Below the pieces are notes generated by a model. The model saw only the letters and a program-made list of their open reading frames with translations, was not told the DNA's origin and ran no database searches. Of a stretch of DNA of 64,000 nucleotides, positions 1 through 9,253 are shown in pieces. Numbering within the stretch: the stretch's first letter is position 1; the number at the start of each line of letters is the position of its first letter. The translations under genes and the position numbers were made by a program. This stretch comes from JBHHUI01 sp965248775 (GTDB taxonomy: Bacteria; Chloroflexota; Anaerolineae; Anaerolineales; JBHHUI01): positions 5,022,001 to 5,086,000 of the forward strand of contig OZ252150.1 in the NCBI GenBank assembly GCA_965248775.1, given 5' to 3'.

Positions 1-1
1 T

Positions 2-169
2 GTCCAGGTAGACATGACCACCGGAGGTGTAACGGGAATGCACGAACGCGCCGTTTTGCTGGGCGGGCACCTATCCATGGATACAGCCAACGGATCCGGC
101 ACCCGGCTGACGGCGAAATTGCCATTAGGCGGCTTTCCAGAAACAAGATCGCAGGAGAAAAACGCATGA
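2..169 (+). CDS. Sensor histidine kinase, C-terminal end (partial)
   Basis: The open frame enters from outside the window and ends at TGA 167-169. The 55 visible residues match the end of a HATPase_c domain of NarX/DesK-type kinases: a G-V-T-G-M-H-E-R stretch (the usual 'GLxGMRER' box), then A-V-L-L-G-G, then the G-S-G-T box and a closing beta strand. The stop overlaps the start of the next gene (ATGA, 166-169), so the two are translationally coupled and probably form a kinase/regulator pair. The sensor part is not in the window, so the stimulus cannot be guessed. Confidence 0.85.
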   Translation, partial: VQVDMTTGGVTGMHERAVLLGGHLSMDTANGSGTRLTAKLPLGGFPETRSQEKNA

Positions 170-810
170 CGACGATCGTATTGGTCGACGACCACAGCGT
201 TGTGCGCGAAAGCTTGCGGGTGATGTTGGAAACGCAGCCGGACTTGACCGTGATCGGAGAAGCGGCGGACGGCCTGGCGGGCGTCGAAATGGTTGCTGCG
301 CTGCATCCCGACGTGTTGGTAGTTGACATGATGATGCCCGGCCTGCAAGGCTCAGAAGTCGTGCGCACAGTTAGGCGGCAGTCGCCGCAAACACATGTCG
401 TCGTCCTGTCCATGCACGCGAATGAGGCTTACGTTTTCGAGGCGCTGCGCAACGGAGCCCTCGGATATGTTTTGAAAGAGTCCAGCTCGGCCGAGCTGCT
501 GCGAGCAGTCCGCGCAGCCGCTGCGGGGCAACGCTACCTCGGCCCTCCCTTAACTGAGAAAGCCATCGAGAACTACATTCGCAAGAGGCAAAAAGGTTCG
601 CAGGATCCCTATGAAACGCTCACCGACCGCGAGCGGGAGGTTATACACCTGGCGGCCGAGGGGCTGAACAACCCGAAGATCGGCGCGCGCTTGTCGATCA
701 GCCCGCGCACCGCGGAAGTACACCGCGCCAACCTGATGCGTAAATTACGCCTGCGCTCCCAGACCGACCTGGTGCGTTACGCTCTGCAGCGCGGCATTAT
801 CCCCATGTAA
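166..810 (+). CDS. NarL/FixJ-family response regulator
   Basis: Two-domain DNA-binding response regulator of 214 residues, the usual length. Receiver domain is about residues 1-120, with the acidic pair D8/D9, phospho-acceptor D54 in 'VVDMMMPG', and a conserved Lys near residue 104 in 'LKES'. A LuxR-type helix-turn-helix follows at about 150-210 ('LTDREREVIHLAAEGL', 'SPRTAEVHRANLMRKL'). The ATG overlaps the stop of the upstream kinase, which is its likely partner. It is followed by a strong terminator-like hairpin. Target genes cannot be inferred. Family assignment is secure. Confidence 0.95.
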   Translation: MTTIVLVDDHSVVRESLRVMLETQPDLTVIGEAADGLAGVEMVAALHPDVLVVDMMMPGLQGSEVVRTVRRQSPQTHVVVLSMHANEAYVFEALRNGALGYVLKESSSAELLRAVRAAAAGQRYLGPPLTEKAIENYIRKRQKGSQDPYETLTDREREVIHLAAEGLNNPKIGARLSISPRTAEVHRANLMRKLRLRSQTDLVRYALQRGIIPM

Positions 811-882
811 AACTTGATTTATTCCGTCGAAAAAGGCCTGGCAGAGTTCGCGCCTGTGGGAACGGGATGGCTGAAAAGTGGA

Positions 883-920
883 CGCCGCGTAGATTTTCTG
901 CGCGGCGTTTTTCTTTCTTT
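883..920 (+). terminator. Rho-independent terminator after the response regulator
   Basis: Perfect 7-bp stem CGCCGCG (883-889) / CGCGGCG (901-907) with an 11-nt loop, followed by a T-rich tail. It lies 73 bp after the regulator stop and closes the two-component operon. Confidence 0.85.
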
Positions 921-1171
921 ATTTTTATCTCATCTTAGCTCGACTTTGTACATTTGGGGACTGATTTCTCATAAATAGAAAGGCAAGGTAAGCTGACCTT
1001 TGGATCAAGAAAGGTCGGAAAATGCTCACCTTGCCCACGGACATTATAGACTTGCTAAAGCCCTTCGCGACAGTGTTCGAAAAGCGCACTTGGTGGAAAG
1101 CTCAGGTGCTTCTGGTCGGTTCGATCCTGACGCCGCACTTGCGGACGGTGACGGCTGCGCTGCGCGTAACC

Positions 1172-1197
1172 GAGTACTGCCGTACCCGGCAAGTGTG
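1172..1197 (+). repeat. 26-bp X-Y-X'-Y' palindromic insert (core family I)
   Basis: Insert between ACC (1169-1171) and GGG (1198-1200) of the transposase. Its removal rejoins 'AALRVT' to 'GLSSAGNF' in one frame. Core is AGTACTGCCG + TACCCGGCAAGTGT (1173-1196). Pairings interlock: X GTAC 1174-1177 with 1182-1185; Y TGCCG 1178-1182 with CGGCA 1187-1191. The same 24-nt core, split by an extra element after base 10, occurs at 45509-45558 and 45615-45665 in an unrelated IS. Confidence 0.85.
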
Positions 1198-1794
1198 GGG
1201 CTGAGCAGTGCCGGTAATTTTGCGAAGTTTCACCACGTGCTCAATCGCGCGACCTGGTCGGCACGTAAGTTGAGCCAATTGTTGCTTGCGTTGCTTTTGC
1301 AGCACTTTGATTACGGTGACGAGACTTTGGTGTTTGGAATCGATGAAACTATCGAACGTCGCTGGGGTCGTCGTATCAAGGCGCGCGGCCTCTATCGCGA
1401 CGCCGTGCGTTCGAGCGGGGGTCACTTCGTGAAGGCCAGCGGCTTGCGCTGGATCAGCCTGATGTGGCTTGTACACATTCCATGGGCGATACGCGTGTGG
1501 GCGCTGCCAGTGTTTACACTGTTGGCGCCTTCTCAGCGATATTATGCGGACAAAGCGCGCGCTCATAAAACGGTACTCGACTGGGCGCGCCAAATGGTCT
1601 TCCAGCTGCGCCGCTGGTTGCCCAGCCGAAAGTTGGTGCTTGTGGCCGACAATAGCTACGCCGCGCTGGAATTCCTGCATGCCTGTCAGTCGCTCTCCGA
1701 GCCGGTGGCGGTCGTCACACGTCTGCGTCTGGACGCAGCCCTGTATCAACCGGCACCGCCGCGCAAGCCCGAACAGCTCGGCTGGCCACGGCGC

Positions 1795-1823
1795 ACCCAG
1801 TCCAGTGGGGCCTGGGTCACTGG
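1795..1823 (+). repeat. 29-bp X-Y-X'-Y' palindromic insert
   Basis: Insert in the transposase between 'GWPRR' and 'KGARLPTLQ'. Both stems are perfect and 6 bp long: X ACCCAG 1795-1800 with CTGGGT 1812-1817, and Y CCAGTG 1802-1807 with CACTGG 1818-1823. The order X-Y-X'-Y' gives a pseudoknot, not a nested hairpin. It begins with CCCAGTC, like the outer element at 45238. The length of 29 causes a +2 frameshift. Confidence 0.85.
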
Positions 1824-2591
1824 AAGGGGGCCCGCTTACCCACATTGCAACGACCCGGAAACGGCTTGGACGAAGACCACGGTCGCCTGGTACAGCAACA
1901 AACAACGCACGGTAGAAATCACCGCCGGCACGGCGGTCTGGTATCACGGCGGGATGCCCACTGTGCCGCTGCGCTGGGTTCTCATCCGCGACCCGGAGGA
2001 CAAATTCAAGCCGCAAGCTTTGCTGTGCACGGACCGCTGGGCTGACCCGGTACAGGTCATCACCTGGTTCGTACAACGCTGGCAGCTGGAAGTCACGTTC
2101 GAAGAAGTGCGCGCCCACCTCGGAGTTGAGACACAGCGCCAGTGGTCCGATGCCGCCATCGCGCGCGTCACGCCGGTGCTGCTAGGACTGTTTTCCTGGA
2201 TCACGCTGGCGGCTCACAAGTTGCATGTGCATGACCCAATCCCTGTGCGAACGGCTGCCTGGTATGCCAAACCTTTGCCAACATTCTCTGATGCAATCGC
2301 AACTGTGCGGCGTGAACTCTGGCCGATGGCAAGTGGTTTTTCCATGTCGCCGTCGCAGCCCGATATCGTAAAAGTCCCGCGCGCATTGCTCGATTCTCTG
2401 CTAAATATGGCTTGTTACGCTACTTGAAACGTACAAAGTCGAGCTAAGTAGGTTCACGAATAGACTGCGGATGGCACTGAGAGTTATTGTGTATTTGGCA
2501 GTTCGAAGACCAGCCGGTGTAGTGAGCGGTGGTGGGAACTGCCTGCTTTCCTTCGTCTGGCTACTTACGATAAGCAAAGGGGTCCACATCT

Positions 2592-3089
2592 ATGGATGAC
2601 CAGTTAGTTGTATTCGAACTCGCCGATGAACACTACGGCGTGGATATCGCTCCAGTGGAGGGCATCATCAAGATGCAGAACATCACCTCCGTGCCGCACG
2701 CACCCTCTTTTGTCGAGGGCGTCACCAACCTGCGTGGCGCCGTGCTACCGGTGCTCGACCTGCGTAAGCGTTTCAGCATGGAGAAGGCGGACGAAACGAA
2801 TGAAACGCGCATCGTCGTCGTCGAGCTGGGCGGAAATTCGGTGGGCATGATAGTGGACGGCGTCTCTGAAGTGTTGCGCGTGCCCGAGAACGCCATCGAG
2901 CCGCCCTCGTCGTTGGTGACATCGGCGGACTCGGCATTCATCACAGGCATAGCCAAGATTGACGACCGGCTGGTGATCCTGTTGGACTTAAGCAAAGTAC
3001 TCTCGGCCGATGAGAACGCTGAACTGCAGTCCGCCCAGTACCGCACAGTCACCCAGTCATCACGACCCAGTTCATTCGTGACTGGGTGA
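2592..3089 (+). CDS. cheW: Chemotaxis coupling protein CheW
   Basis: A 165-residue adaptor that links chemoreceptors to the CheA kinase in the cytoplasmic chemosensory array. The whole protein is a CheW domain: 'LVVFELADEHYGVDI' near the N-terminus, 'VTNLRGAVLPVLDLRKRF' (the conserved NLRG-x-hydrophobic-P-DL segment), then 'RIVVVELGGNSVGMIVDGV' and 'GIAKIDDRLVILLDL'. An AAGGGG ribosome site lies about 9 bp upstream of the ATG. The next gene is a chemoreceptor on the same strand, a typical pairing. A CheA gene is not present here. Confidence 0.95.
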   Translation: MDDQLVVFELADEHYGVDIAPVEGIIKMQNITSVPHAPSFVEGVTNLRGAVLPVLDLRKRFSMEKADETNETRIVVVELGGNSVGMIVDGVSEVLRVPENAIEPPSSLVTSADSAFITGIAKIDDRLVILLDLSKVLSADENAELQSAQYRTVTQSSRPSSFVTG

Positions 3090-5424
3090 ATGCACTGGGT
3101 CATGACGGGCAGACCGCATCGTGAAACGAACCGGGTCGGTATGCAGAATGCCCAGGAAGAAAGCTTCGACGAAACTCCGGTTGAGGTTGCGCAACAGGTG
3201 CCGCTCGCGGCTTGAGCCCCGGATTAATTATTAGTATTTTTCACCCTAGTCAAAAATGGAGACTCAGAGATGAATATAAAAGCAAGTTTACGTGTCAAAT
3301 TACTGGCGGCGTTTGTTATTGTGTTGGTCGTCAGCAGCACCGTGGCCGGCTTTGGCTACAAGACACAGAACGATCGCACTGAAACGATCGGCTGGATTGA
3401 CCACACCAATGAAGTACTCACAGCAGCAGATAATGTCCTCATCGGTCTGATTAATATGGAGACCGGTTTTCGCGGGTATATGACCACCGGCGATGATGGG
3501 TTCCTCGAACCGTATAACGTCGGCGAGATGCAGGTCTCTGAGACTCTCGCGGAATTGAAGGAACTCACCTCGGACAATCCGGCCCAAGTCGATCGCTGGA
3601 ATACGATCGAAGGCGAGTGGCAGGGTTGGATCGCAGAATGGATCGAGCCGGGCTTCGCAATTCGACAAGAGGCCAACATGTCCACCGAGAGCATTTCACA
3701 TCTCGACGGGACGATTGCCGAAGGCCGTGGTAAAGCCGCCATGGACGAGTTGCGCGGCGTTCTGGACCAGCTCGAAATCGAGATGATAAGAAATGATAAT
3801 GATCATGGCGCCCATCTAGTCGCGCAGATCACAGAAGACATCGTCAATCAAGAGACCGGCATGCGCGGCTTCATTGTGACGGGTGAAGAAGACTTCCTGG
3901 ATCCTTACATAGGCGGTCAGGCGGATTGGACCAGTCATATGGCTACGCTACAACCCAGCCTGGCTAGCCATAGTGCCCAGGACCTGGCCGCGCGGGCTGA
4001 CGCACTTGCATCCCAGTGGCGGCAAGATGCGGCCGAGCCCTGGATCGCGGGTCGACGGGCGGTGAACGAAAACCCCACCACGGTTGAGGATGTCGCCGCC
4101 TATGTGAACAGCGGGGGCGGCAAGCAGTTTATGGATGCCATGCGAGCGGATCTGTCCGAAGCGCGTGAGGTTGAGCAAGTCCTGCCTGTGGAGCGCCAGG
4201 AGTCAGATGCAACTGCCGCTTCCCTGTCGAGCAATGTGACGATCTTCGGTAGTCTGATAGCGATTGCCATCGGCCTCACGATCGCATTCTTGCTCTCACG
4301 CAGCATATCCAACGCCGTAAGCGTCATCGCCAAAGCGGCAGAGGGCATCGCTATAGGGGATCTCGACCAGCAGGTGCAGGTTGATAGTAGAGACGAGCTG
4401 GGCGAGATGGCATCAACTTTCCGGAAAATGATGCGCTATCTGAAAAGTATGGCCGAGGGGGCCTCGTCCCTGGCGCAGGGCGACCTGTCCACCGAAGTTA
4501 CAGCCAAGTCCGCGAAAGACGAGCTGGGCACCGCCTTCAGCCGGATGATCGATTACCTAAGAGAAATGGCCGCGGCAGCCACGCTCCTGGCAGGGGGTGA
4601 CCTGAGCGCTGACGTTGAAGCGCAGTCCGAGCAGGACGTGCTGGGTGTTGCCTTCAGCGAGATGATCGCCTATCAAAATGAAATGGCCGCGGCAGCAACG
4701 CTCCTGGCAAATGGCGACCTGAGCGCCGACGTTACACCTAAATCCGAGGATGACGCGCTGGGTAACGCCTTCGACCGGATGATCGTCAGTTGGCGCACTG
4801 TGATCGGCCAGGTGAAGGGGAATGCCACGGACGTGAGCAATGCCTCCGACGGTATGGCAAGAGCAGCCCAGCAAGCTGGAATGGCTACCACGCAGATCGC
4901 CGGCACCATCCAACAAGTGGCGTCGGGCAACGCGCGACAATCCGATAGCGTGAGCACCACGTTGATGTCGGTAAAGCAGATGGCGAGCACCATCGAGGGC
5001 GTAGCCAGAGGCGCGCAGGAACAGACGAGATCAATCGGCGAAACCTCCAAATCCATGAACGAGCTCTCGGTGGCGGTGGAGGAAATCCGCCAGGGCGCCG
5101 AGTTGCAAGCCCATGGCATGAGCCAAGCAGCGCTAGCAGTTTGTCGGAGAGACAAGTACTTTTACAACATGAATAGCCCTACAGGGCAAAATGAGCAGTT
5201 GATTGCGACAAAACAAGCGTAAAACAGTGTGCATTTCATGGAGGGCAAACCACCTTCTCTCAGCGAGTAGCAGGCGCGCCAAAGCAGCCCCGGCTAAAGC
5301 AAACCCTTTGCTTGGTAGAGGGTGTGCATGCGTTTGAGGTTGAACGCTAGGCAGACCAGACACCATATAGTGGACCCCAGAATCTAGACACGAAAACACG
5401 TCGGGCTAAGGTACACTGCCAGCC

Positions 5425-5739
5425 ATGACAAAGAAGAAAACCCGCACCCACTACAGCGCCGAACGGAAAGCCCAGATCGTTCTCGAACTACTGCGGGAAG
5501 AGCGCACATTCGCGCAGATCGCCGCTGAGTATGGCATGCACGTCAATATGCTCCGCAAATGGAAAGCGCAGGCGGTCGAGCGCTTACCTAGCGTGTTCAG
5601 CAACGAGAACCACACGATGCGCGAGCTCGAGGCGGCACACGAGAGCGAACGCGAAGCGCTGTATGCGCAGATTGGCCGGCTGACGACGCAGTTAGCCTGG
5701 CTCAAAATAAAATCTGGCCTCAACGTCATCGAGAAGTGA
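5425..5739 (+). CDS. IS3 transposase subunit OrfA
   Basis: A 104-residue DNA-binding protein of IS3 elements. The N-terminal helix-turn-helix runs 'YSAERKAQIVLELLREERTF' to 'AAEYGMHVNMLRKWKAQA'. A leucine-zipper-like segment with 'AQIGRLTTQLAWLK' near the end normally mediates OrfA/OrfAB contacts. The A-rich stretch 'CTCAAAATAAAATC' (5701-5714) sits where IS3 elements usually frameshift to make OrfAB, but no perfect slippery A6G is present. It is followed 10 bp later by orfB. Confidence 0.88.
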   Translation: MTKKKTRTHYSAERKAQIVLELLREERTFAQIAAEYGMHVNMLRKWKAQAVERLPSVFSNENHTMRELEAAHESEREALYAQIGRLTTQLAWLKIKSGLNVIEK

Positions 5740-6046
5740 GCGACTGACGATGGTCGAACGCGAGAATGCTGAGCTATCGCTCGCAACCCAGGCCGATCTG
5801 TTGGGTATCAGTCGCTCCAGTTTGTACTACGTCCCGGTCCCGCCGTCACCGGAAGAGTTGTACATCAAGTGCCGCATCGATGAAATCTACACTGCCCATC
5901 CCTTCTACGGTTCGCGCAAGATCCTGGCCGTATTGCGACGCGAGATGACCATCAATCGCAAAGCAGTCCAACGTCATATGCGCGAAATGGGGTTGGCAGC
6001 CATCTATCCGGGCCCGAATCTGAGCACACCGTCCCGGGGCCGGGTC

Positions 6047-6072
6047 ACGGGAAACGAGCTAAGCAGCACGCT
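6047..6072 (+). repeat. Possible 26-bp insert in IS3 orfB
   Basis: Removing 26 bases here rejoins 'TPSRGRV' to 'VFPYLLRG', which matches the usual spacing of IS3 OrfB proteins, and corrects the frame. The length fits the other inserts. However, only a weak pairing is visible (AAC-AGC with a bulge against GCTGTT reaching into the flank), so membership of the X-Y-X'-Y' family is uncertain and the boundaries are inferred. Confidence 0.4.
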
Positions 6073-6168
6073 GTTTTCCCCTATTTGTTGCGCGGAGTGG
6101 CGATCACGCAGCCAAATCAGGTCTGGGGAATCGACATCACCTATATCCGCCTCCGCGGCGGCTGGATG

Positions 6169-6194
6169 CCCAGCCCCGGACAGGCTGGACGGGG
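6169..6194 (+). repeat. 26-bp X-Y-X'-Y' palindromic insert (CCCAG family)
   Basis: Insert between 'GGWM' and 'YLVAVLDWF' of IS3 OrfB. X CCAGCC 6170-6175 pairs with GGCTGG 6183-6188. Y CCCCG 6174-6178 pairs with CGGGG 6190-6194. It aligns with the outer element at 45238-45288, and the differences are paired: CCAGCC/GGCTGG against CCAGTC/GACTGG, and CCCCG/CGGGG against TCTCG/CGAGG. These are compensatory changes, so the pairing itself appears to be maintained. Confidence 0.85.
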
Positions 6195-6425
6195 TACCTC
6201 GTGGCTGTGCTGGATTGGTTCTCCCGCTACGTGGTCAGCTGGGAGCTCGACCAGACGCTGGAAATGCCATTCGTGTTGCGCGCAGTCGAGCGGGCGCTGG
6301 CAGCGGCCACGCCGACGATCTGGAACAGCGACCAGGGCAGCCACTTCACTAGCCCGCAGTACATTGACCGGCTCCAAGCGGCCGGTACACAAATCAGTAT
6401 GGATGGTCGCGGCCGTGCGCTCGAC

Positions 6426-6449
6426 CTCGTCCAGTCGACGAGACTGGGC
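6426..6449 (-). repeat. 24-bp X-Y-X'-Y' palindromic insert (CCCAG family, reverse orientation)
   Basis: In-frame insert that adds 8 residues between 'GRALD' and 'NIFTERLW' of IS3 OrfB. On the + strand X CTCGTC 6426-6431 pairs with GACGAG 6437-6442, and Y CCAGTC 6431-6436 pairs with GACTGG 6442-6447. Read on the minus strand, 23 consecutive bases are identical to the two outer halves of the insert at 45238-45288 joined together. That is direct evidence that the same short sequence has entered two unrelated transposases in opposite orientations. Confidence 0.88.
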
Positions 6450-9253
6450 AATATCTTCACCGAGCGGCTGTGGCGGACGGTGAAATACGAGGAGGTCTAT
6501 CTGCACGACTACGACAGCCCGCGCGAAGCACGGCAGGCTCTGATACGCTACTTTCGCTTCTACCGTGCGGAGCGTCCGCATCAATCACTCGACTATCTCA
6601 CCCCGGCGCAGGTGTACTTCGGGGAACGCACGCTGCTGAACTGACACCGATTTCGCTGTGGACATGTGGACAACTGAGAATGCGCCAGTTGCCCACATGT
6701 CCACAGCACTACGGCGACCATTTATGTCCACGACTCACGAAAGGAGAATGCACCTTACGCCAGGCCATTTTTCTGTCTTGACAAAGGGGTCCACCATACC
6801 ATTCCCCGGCTGCTGCCAGCAGGCCGCGCAGAGAAAACTGGCGGAAGCCCAGGACTTCCTTGATGATACCAATGACGGGTTCCACTGTGCATTTGCGTAA
6901 ACGGTAGCTGGCTTTGCCGATTTCGGTTTGTAGTTTGTAAGCCATCTTGACTTTCGGACTGGCATCTTCCGGTGGCGGAGCAGGCATTTGTTCAAAGAAG
7001 GTACGCCAGCTTTTGTGGTGAGGTTCGCGACCGGTAGCAATGTAAGGATCAATGCCAAGCTTCTCAAGTGCTGCGATGTTCGCTTTGCTGAAATATCCAT
7101 AATCCAAAGCGGCAGCCTTTGGTTTGCCTACTTTTGGAGAGATGGCATCCAGGGTTGGCTCAGCTTCTTTTTTGTCATTCGGATGGTTCGAAAGTGAAGG
7201 CGCCACAATCAAGAGGCTCTCCTGCTCCACAGCAACTTGAACGTTGTAATGCTGGTCGAAGCCATTATTGGTGCTGTTTTTCATGATGCGAGAGTCCGGA
7301 TCAGTGAAGTTGTACTGATCTTTGTCCCGTGGTCCCGGCTGCGGTGGTTTCGGTTTGCGACCTCGGGGTTTATGCCCAGTTTTGCGAGACTTTTCTTCCC
7401 GCTCACGCTGTTTGGCTTCGTATTCAGCCCTCTCGGCTGCATATCGTTCCTGCGCACGGGCTTCTAAGACGGCTTTGGCTTCTGCCAGATTTGCCAAACG
7501 TTTCTTGCGAATGGCAATTTCGTCTTCAATGACGAGCCCTTCCGGCAACTGGAGATCACCCTGATCAGCTTGCTCACCGAGTTCGAAGAGTTTGTTCACT
7601 TCCTGGCGCAGTTGGGTCTCTAGTTTTATCAGACGCTTGTAACTGACCGCTTTGCTCTTGGATGCATCAGCATGCACCTTGCTACCATCCAGACTGATAT
7701 TACCCAACTTCAGCACCTCAGCAACTTGGGCCAGGAGCAAGATCTGCACAAATAACTCTTGGATCTCAGCCAGAAAGGTTTTGCGAAAGTTGGCAATTGT
7801 GTCGTGGTCAGGATGCAGCCCACTGGCAATATAGCGGAATGGGATACTCTCATAGGTGGCTTTCTCAATCTTACGAGAACTGAACACCCCGTTGGCATAA
7901 CCATAGAAGAGCAATCCCAACAGGATCTCTGGCGCAATAGGTTGACCACCCGTCGGTGCATATTGTGCATAGATCATACCCAAATCCAACTGGGCGATAA
8001 CATCCACCACAAATCGTGCCAAATGATTGGATGGCAGGGCTTCTTCCAGACTGATTGTCTGTTTGAGCATCACTTCGTAATTGGGTTTCTTGAATTTTCT
8101 AGCCATGCCCGTAGATTATCACCGATTTCGCTATCTCAGGTTGCTCTCCGACAAACTGCTAGTCATGCAAAAAGGGGATGAAGCTATCGCGAGTGTCAAC
8201 GAGGCCGCTGAGTCAGTAGCGACCGAAACCAAAGTGGCGGCCGAGGAGGCGCTGGCAGGCGCGGAGATCTCCGTACAGACGGCGGGGGGCATGAGTCAGG
8301 TGCGGGCCGCGACCGAGGAACTAGCAGGTAGCGTGCGCGACCTGGGCGAGCGTAGCGCGGCGATCAACGTTATCGTGGAGACGATTGAGGACATCGCCGG
8401 GCAGACGAACCTGTTGGCATTGAACGCAGCCATCGAAGCCGCCCGCGCCGGCGAGCACGGCAAAGGCTTCGCGGTGGTGGCCGATGAAGTCCGCAAGCTG
8501 GCCGAGCGCTCGGCGGATGCGACAAAAGAGATATCCGCGATGATCCGGGCCGTGCAGGCCGGCGCAGACACAGCTGTGGCTGCGATGAAACAGGCAGGCA
8601 GCGACGTGACGACCGCCGTAGAGTTGACCGACAAGACCGGAGAAGCCTTCGACAAAATATCGAAAGGGACGCAGGCCTCGGCAGCGCGCGTGGATGCTAT
8701 CCTGGAGTCGATTAGCGGCTTGAAGGGGACAATGAAGCAGGTAGCGCAAGCGCTGATGGACGCGGCAACGACGGCGGAGCGCAACCAGGGGGCTGCCGAA
8801 GCGATGGCGAAGACGAGTGAGGTGGTGGTGGGGAGCCTGGACAATGTGTCGGCGGTGGTGAAGGAAAACACTGCCTCCACCGAAGAGATGGCGGTCAGCT
8901 CTGGCGAGGTGACGGAGGCCATCGACAGTATCGCTACGATCAGCCAAGAGAATAGCGCAGCGGCTGAGGAATTGAGCGCCTCTGCGGATGAAATGAGCGC
9001 ACAGGTGAGTGATGTAGAGACTTCGGCCGAGAGAATGCGCACGATGGCGTCGGACTTACAAGAAGCAGTGGCGCAGTTCACCCTGGTGGCAAATGGCGCC
9101 AGCGGCGGAACGAATGGCAAAAAACCTGAGGCCGAGCTGCAGCTACCCCCCGACGAGCATAGCTCGACAGTCGCCAACGGCAACGGACATTCCATCGAGG
9201 ATTTGCCCCTGGCAGCAGAAGCCGATATTCAGTGACTTTGAATTAGCATGAAT

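Larger units (their letters stand above)
1022..2427 (+). pseudogene. DDE transposase, IS701/IS4-like, broken by two palindromic inserts
   Basis: The true N-terminus starts at 1022 ('MLTLPTDIIDLLKPFATVFE') and runs to 'AALRVT' at 1171. A 26-bp insert then moves the frame. The protein continues as 'GLSSAGNFAKFHHVLNRATW' from 1198 through the catalytic region ('VFGIDETIERRWG', 'LVLVADNSYAALEF') up to 'GWPRR' at 1794. A 29-bp insert (1795-1823) moves the frame again for 'KGARLPTLQ'. A further small shift near 1847-1855 restores the frame of 'DPETAWTKT' and the C-terminal 'QRWQLEVTFEEVRAHLG' block, which carries the catalytic Glu. A reading start at 1000 gives one long open frame, but its first ~65 residues are out of frame with the family. 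Confidence 0.85.
934..2448 (+). mobile_element. IS701/IS4-like insertion sequence, degenerate
   Basis: An 18-bp perfect terminal inverted repeat (CTTAGCTCGACTTTGTAC at 934-951 and its complement at 2431-2448) bounds about 1.5 kb. It holds one broken transposase gene and lies between the two-component operon and cheW. The outermost bases may include part of the target (TTAG/CTAA), and no clear direct target duplication could be fixed. The transposase has taken two palindromic insertions, so the element is probably dead unless helped in trans. Confidence 0.85.
5750..6644 (+). pseudogene. IS3 transposase OrfB (rve integrase core), broken by small inserts
   Basis: Frame 5750-6046 encodes the N-terminal helical region ('LLGISRSSLYYVPVPPSPEE', 'HPFYGSRKILAVLRRE'). 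After a 26-bp insertion-like stretch it continues at 6073 as 'VFPYLLRGVAITQPNQVWG' with the first catalytic Asp in 'GIDITYIRLRGGWM'. A 26-bp palindromic insert (6169-6194) shifts the frame. 'YLVAVLDWFSRYVVSWELDQ' then runs to the second Asp ('WNSDQGSHFTS'). A 24-bp in-frame insert (6426-6449) adds 8 residues before 'NIFTERLWRTVKYEEVYLHD', which holds the catalytic Glu. All DDE residues survive but are not in one frame. Confidence 0.88.
5367..6797 (+). mobile_element. IS3-family element inserted in the IS1182 transposase
   Basis: Ends are ATAGTGGACCCC (5367) and the complement ATGGTGGACCCC (ending at 6797), with a matching AGACA further inside both ends. A 5-bp target duplication ACCAT lies at 5362-5366 and 6798-6802. 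Length is 1431 bp with two overlapping-style transposase genes, standard for IS3. Excision restores the IS1182 transposase frame exactly. Confidence 0.93.
5294..8106 (-). pseudogene. IS1182 transposase interrupted by IS3
   Basis: Coding parts are complement 6798-8106 and 5294-5361. Joined with one ACCAT copy removed they give 1377 nt, 458 residues. N-terminal 'MARKFKKPNYEVMLKQTISL', the D in 'LDGSKVHADASKS', a Lys/Arg/Glu-rich middle ('EAKQREREEKSRKTGHKPRG'), 'DPDSRIMKNSTNNGFDQHYN' and 'ALDYGYFSKANIAAL', and the catalytic Glu region 'CTVEPVIGIIKEVLGFRQ' are intact. The last residues, 'WCLVCLAFNLKRMHTLYQAK', lie beyond the IS3. No palindromic insert was seen in this gene, unlike the IS3 inside it. 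Confidence 0.9.
5137..8158 (-). mobile_element. IS1182-family element (with an IS3 element nested in it)
   Basis: The terminal inverted repeat CAGTTTGTCGGAGAG is seen at 5137-5151 and, as its complement, at 8144-8158. It is flanked by a 4-bp palindromic target duplication CTAG (5133-5136 and 8159-8162), typical of this family. Without the nested IS3 and its target copy the element is about 1586 bp. Its transposase is on the minus strand. The target is the signalling-domain part of the chemoreceptor gene. Confidence 0.93.
3270..9235 (+). pseudogene. Methyl-accepting chemotaxis protein split by an IS1182 insertion
   Basis: Coding parts are 3270-5136 and 8163-9235. Removing the element (5137-8158) and one CTAG target copy joins them in frame into about 979 residues. 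Order: TM1 (about 10-30), a CHASE3-like sensor region with two similar halves ('ETGFRGYMTTGDDGFLEPY' and 'ETGMRGFIVTGEEDFLDPY'), TM2 (about 320-345), four tandem HAMP-like units each with 'GDL' ('LAQGDLSTEV', 'LAGGDLSADV', 'LANGDLSADV'), then the signalling domain. The hairpin tip 'TNLLALNAAIEAARAGEHGK' lies in the 3' part. The insertion separates sensor from signalling tip. Intact apart from the insertion, so the disruption is probably recent. Confidence 0.93.

Noticed and set aside
3102..3215. 37-codon open frame between cheW and the chemoreceptor
   Set aside because: No ribosome site or recognisable sequence; it could be the relic of a gene, but there is not enough support to call it.
6709..6802. 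C-terminal extension of the IS1182 transposase reading into 6709
   Set aside because: The last ~30 residues are read-through into the IS3 end. The real C-terminus is on the other side of the IS3 (5294-5366).
8296..9195. Long open frame on the minus strand opposite the chemoreceptor signalling domain
   Set aside because: It is the mirror of a strongly biased coding sequence with clear MCP motifs; the translated product is Ser/Ala-rich with no family signature.
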